Of a stretch of DNA of 10,053 nt, positions 6,656-10,053 are shown one piece after another. Both the position numbers and the translations under genes were made by a program. Every line of letters starts with the position of its first letter. Positions within the stretch are counted from its first letter, which is position 1. The stretch comes from Hydnum rufescens UP504 (lineage: Eukaryota > Basidiomycota > Agaricomycetes > Cantharellales > Hydnaceae): NCBI GenBank assembly GCA_014904985.1, contig MU128994.1, positions 194,009 through 204,061 of the forward strand, in the 5' to 3' direction. The notes under the pieces are model-generated. The model was not told the DNA's origin, did not search any database, and saw nothing but the letters and a program-made list of their open reading frames with translations.

Positions 6656-8562
6656 ATGAACAACATGACGAAATGTTTACTTCGCCAGGGGGCGGCTCGT
6701 GTTCCCACTCCTCCTCTCACCACTTCCTCAGCACCTTCCTCATCGTCCCCAAGCAGTTCTTGTCTTAACCCCTCAATTCAAACAAAAAGACGCAATTGCT
6801 CCAAATTCCCAACTGCCGAAGTTGTCAGTGTGGGTCCGAGTGGCGTGATAATGACTGAGTTGAGCTGGATTGGAGGATATCCTTCTGGTCCCGTCATTCG
6901 GTCAACCTTCATTGAATCATGCCCATTGGATATCGACTTCGAGCCTGAGCTTGCACCTGAGGTTCATATACATCTCAACCAGGATAAACATTCTCGTCAT
7001 GCCCGACGGAAGCATGCCCAAGCCCAGCACTGGGGAGATGAGGTGCTACTGTCTTTGATTCGACCCTATATGAGCTTTCAATGGGGGCGAGACATGGGGG
7101 ACAAGGTGGACCCAGCACCATCGCTATGCACCTGCAATGAAAAGCATCGTGTACTGAGGGTTGTGTGTGTCCACATGGAGTACCTGGAGCATGTTCAACT
7201 CGTCATCTGAAAACGCAATCCTGCCGCAGCCCAGCTCATATGTTGAGGATTGTTCCCCTGCGCACCTTTGTCTCCGACATTGGCTGTCAACATGGACATC
7301 CTAGAGTTTGCATCGGAACTCTTTGTTCGCATGGGTCCCAATGAGCAGGCATGGGCGGCCACCATGATGAAGTATCTCAAGGCTTGTGGCCATGAATTCG
7401 CCACTGCAGACTCACTTCGTTGGCGATTTGCTAATGCTTTGTCACACTATCAAGTCCTTGTCTGTCTCATCAATGCGGAGATGGCGAAAATCATAGATTC
7501 CTTTCGTGACCCCTCGCTGGTGCCCTCAGTGTCATCAACTTCCTTGACATCACTGCCCTCTGGGCCCCAACATCCCTTGGGTCCTCAGGGCCTTCAGTGC
7601 CCTCAATTTCTTCTCTACCTTCTGCGGCCCCAACATCAGCAGGACCCCCAACGTACCCAGTGCTAGATGAAACAACGCCAATACCTTTTCGAAACTACAC
7701 TAACATGCACAATTCTGTGGGGCATGTGCAAGATGGGCCAAGCATTTATTTGCAATCCTGGTGTCCCCTTTGTTTTGGGGGAAGTCACACCAGCGGACTA
7801 GGTGTCAGCACCATAGCATGTATTGATGCCAACTTCCAAATCAAATGCAATTGTGACAAAGATTGGCGGAAGGGCTTCGAAGGCGAAACCAGAGCTAGAG
7901 ACCCTGAGATCTTTTCGCCAAGAACGGTGGAGCTATCCCAAGTAGAGCTCGATATGATGGAAGCCCGTGTTAATGAGCTCCGACCAACAACGAAAACCCA
8001 TGTCAACTCAGGGTGAAAACAAAAAGCGACTGAGATGATGGAGGATGATCGAGCTGTCCCAGGTGAAGATGATGCAGTGGAACCTGGGATGAATGTTCCG
8101 AACTTGGTTCTCGATACGTGTGGCAACTCTTTCATTGCAGCAGATGGTGATCGCATTAAAGCTTCTACCCAGCAGTTTGATGATACCAGGCTCATGGCCT
8201 TACTGTGTCACCATGACATTGCCCTTTATGTTGCCAACATGCGCACAGCTGGCGAGAAACAATTCTATGCATTTGCCCCCATCGTGGCTCTTTTCAAGGA
8301 GTTGCCAGAATGGTGGACTGTGGGGATATTGTATGACATTGCATGTCAAATCCATTGAAGTCTCCTAAAATGGAACTTTATGCCTGAATGGCATAGTCGC
8401 ATCATCTTTGGTGTCTCAGTCTTCCATGCGTATGGCCACCAATGGACATGCCAGCTATGGTATCATCCTCAGAAGTCAGAGATCTGGGGCCTTTCTGATG
8501 GTGAAGGCTGTGAGAGGTTTTGGAGTGAACTCCGAAGACTTATTCCCTCTCTAAGGGTTACC
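6656..8562 (+). pseudogene. CxC-KDZ transposase pseudogene (Kyakuja-Dileera-Zisupton family), truncated
   Basis: KDZ proteins are fungal DNA transposases with an RNase-H-like core, often carrying an N-terminal CxC cysteine cluster. The first frame has a Ser/Pro-rich lead, a basic helix (RRKHAQAQHW, near 7000) and LCTCNEKHR at about 7126. It continues through LFPCAPLSPTLAVNMDILEFA and a segment ending LRWRFANALSHYQ. After a frame change in a Ser/Pro linker (about 7505-7600), the core follows: CPLCF (7762), IACIDANF (7813; Asp at 7825), DDTRLMALLCHHD (8179), LYDIACQIH (8329; Asp at 8335), VFHAYGHQW and SDGEGCERFWSELRRLIP ending near 8550. The Asp and Glu residues are probable catalytic ones. 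In-frame stops are TGA at 7208, 7244, 8014 and 8356. The usual C-terminal part is absent and Gypsy-like DNA begins. The true start may lie upstream. The gene cannot make a functional enzyme. Confidence 0.9.
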
Positions 8563-9095
8563 TGTCCCGCTACCAGACGTGCCTCCTCGGATGGACACCC
8601 CTGCAACTCGGACCTGCGGTCTGCCTCCCATGACACGAGGCCTGCACGTTCGCCTCCCCCGCACATCAACCGCCTGACTCCACTCTGAGCAGAGTTAGTG
8701 TTCTCTGTGATTTGGCACTGGGGGAAAACCAAGCTGATTCATAGGGCCCACATGCTTCACCCAGTGCACAACCCCGAGAGATCTCGACTGCGCCAACGTG
8801 GGCGTATCACAACTGGACCCCAGCTGCCCATCTGCACTGTTCATGTAGTGACCTGGAAAGTTGCGAACGCCGGCGCAGCAGGAGCCATCCAGTGAGGGAG
8901 AACCTCCAGGAAGACACTGGACAGAGACCCTGGACCACTCCCACTCTATGGAGCCATGATGTCTGAACATTAATGAGTCGCTGACACTGGAAAAAGGAGG
9001 GCCATCTTTGCAGCTTACTTTCCCCAGTACACTGAGCCACTCGAGATTGTCGAGCAATGAGCACCCTTCCAGAGACGGCAGAGGCTGGTGAAAGC
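8563..9095 (+). other. Unassigned, probably Gypsy gag/protease remnant or junk
   Basis: This stretch lies between the KDZ break and the first recognisable Gypsy polymerase sequence. Every frame carries stops or low-complexity residues, and I see no zinc knuckle (CCHC) and no protease DSGA motif. At about 530 bp it is far too short for a normal gag plus protease, so a deletion must have occurred if the element was inserted here. The minus-strand frame at 9102-8695 is open for 135 codons but looks like a shadow. Confidence 0.4.
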
Positions 9096-10053
9096 AAAGC
9101 AAATGAGCCAGTGAAAGGGTTCAAGGAGCTTGTCCTGGGAGGAATTCTGTGACTCCGAGATGTGTTTCCAAGGACTCCTTTGATCAGCTCCGCTGGCCCG
9201 GAAACATGGGGATCACCACATCAAGTTTAACAAGGGAGTTCCAGCTGCTCCCCCAGCCCAAACTCTTCCCATCTCCCCAGCGAGCAAAAGGAACTCAATT
9301 ACTTCCTGAAGGGAAACCTGGCCTCTGGTCGGACACGCCCTTCCAAATCCCATATGGCTTGCCCCATGTCTTTTGTGAAGAAAAAGATAAAGGTTTTCGC
9401 CTAGTCCAGGACTACGCGAAACTCAATGACCTCACAGTCACGATGCATACCTTATCTGATCTCTGATGTGATTGACCGACTCCGAGGAGCCAAAGTGTTT
9501 GGGATAACGTGCGACTTGCGGTGGGGCTTCAGAATATCCGGATGCAGATGGGAGAAGAATGGAGCAGTTTCTGGACTAACTGAGGACTGTTTGAAACCCT
9601 TGGTCATGTTCTTTGGACTTTTGCTAACTCTCTGGCACCTTCCAGAACATGATACATGATGTCCTCCAGGAATGGATCGACAATGCGAGTGTGCATAATG
9701 TACCTAGATTGACATCCTAAGCTATTGCCAAGACCCATGGAGAGTATGTCACACAGTGTCTGAGGGATCCTGCAAGACACTCCGGGAGAACAACTCTTCT
9801 TGAACCTGGAAAAGTGGAGTTCTTCCGGGACCAGATGAGTATCTAGGGATGGTGTTCACCCAGATCATGTGAGACGACCCTATCAAGATTGCAGGTGTAA
9901 TGGAGTGCCAGAACCCAAGAACCTGAAGGAGATGCCGTCATTCCTTGGATTCATACACTTCTACTGCTGGTTCATCCAGGATTTCGCTAAGGTTGCCAGA
10001 CCTTTTGGAATGGCATCTCACCTGCGAGGACACTCCCTTCCACCTTGGTCAGT
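9096..10053 (+). pseudogene. Ty3/Gypsy retrotransposon reverse transcriptase pseudogene, partial
   Basis: Reverse transcriptase pieces appear in collinear order but in changing frames: KELV and DVFSKDSFDQL (9123-9180), RPSKSHMACPMSFVKKK (about 9330), RLVQDYAKLND (about 9400), LISDVIDRLRGAKVFG and LRWGF (about 9460-9530), EEW plus a stop where the family has TNxGLFE (9581), PLVMFFGL (about 9600), FQNMIHDVLQEWID (about 9645), the YLD part of YLDD (9701), then EYLGMV, DPIKIAGVME, SFLGFIHFY, FIQDFAKVARP. The order and motifs are typical of Ty3/Gypsy pol. At least five frame changes and several stops break it. One extra T splits YLDD at 9709-9710. The frame runs off the window end before any RNase H or integrase is reached. 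Confidence 0.9.

Noticed and set aside
8695..9102. 135-codon minus-strand frame as a gene
   Set aside because: It lies opposite degraded Gypsy-derived sequence, is Ser/Gly-rich and resembles no family.

Overview
This window looks like repeat-rich DNA from a filamentous fungus, most likely a mushroom-forming basidiomycete (Agaricomycetes). The reasons are a decayed KDZ-family transposase with its CxC cysteine cluster, a decayed Ty3/Gypsy polymerase, and short introns of 60-72 bp with fungal-type splice sites. Nothing here looks like an intact host gene. The window is best read as a graveyard of three elements lying side by side.

Positions 1-5591 form one inverted-repeat structure of about 5.6 kb. 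Each arm has a 403-bp outer part (1-403 and 5189-5591) that is nearly identical to its partner when inverted, followed inward by a tandem array built on the self-complementary decamer AGACATGTCT (404-712 and 4756-5188). The arrays have 10-bp, 20-bp and about 32-bp levels of organisation. This layout recalls foldback transposons such as Drosophila FB, whose long terminal inverted repeats are made of short tandem repeats. The 4.04-kb interior (713-4755) has no recognisable transposase. It holds an imperfect 162-bp tandem duplication, a strong TATA box, and a few open frames of unknown meaning, the longest being 206 codons.

Positions 5592-6655 lie between the foldback-like element and the KDZ gene. 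They contain a cysteine-rich frame (5939-6524) in which an exon-plus-intron module appears to have been duplicated in tandem.

Positions 6656-8562 are a CxC plus KDZ transposase pseudogene on the + strand. It has four in-frame stops, all TGA, and one frame change, and it loses its C-terminal part at about 8562. From about 8563 to the window end the sequence is Ty3/Gypsy-derived. Reverse transcriptase motifs from about 9096 onward are scattered over all three frames, including a one-base insertion inside the YLDD active site.

A theme joins the three regions. Changes relative to family consensus or to the partner arm are mostly transitions, many at CpG, which fits decay driven by cytosine methylation.
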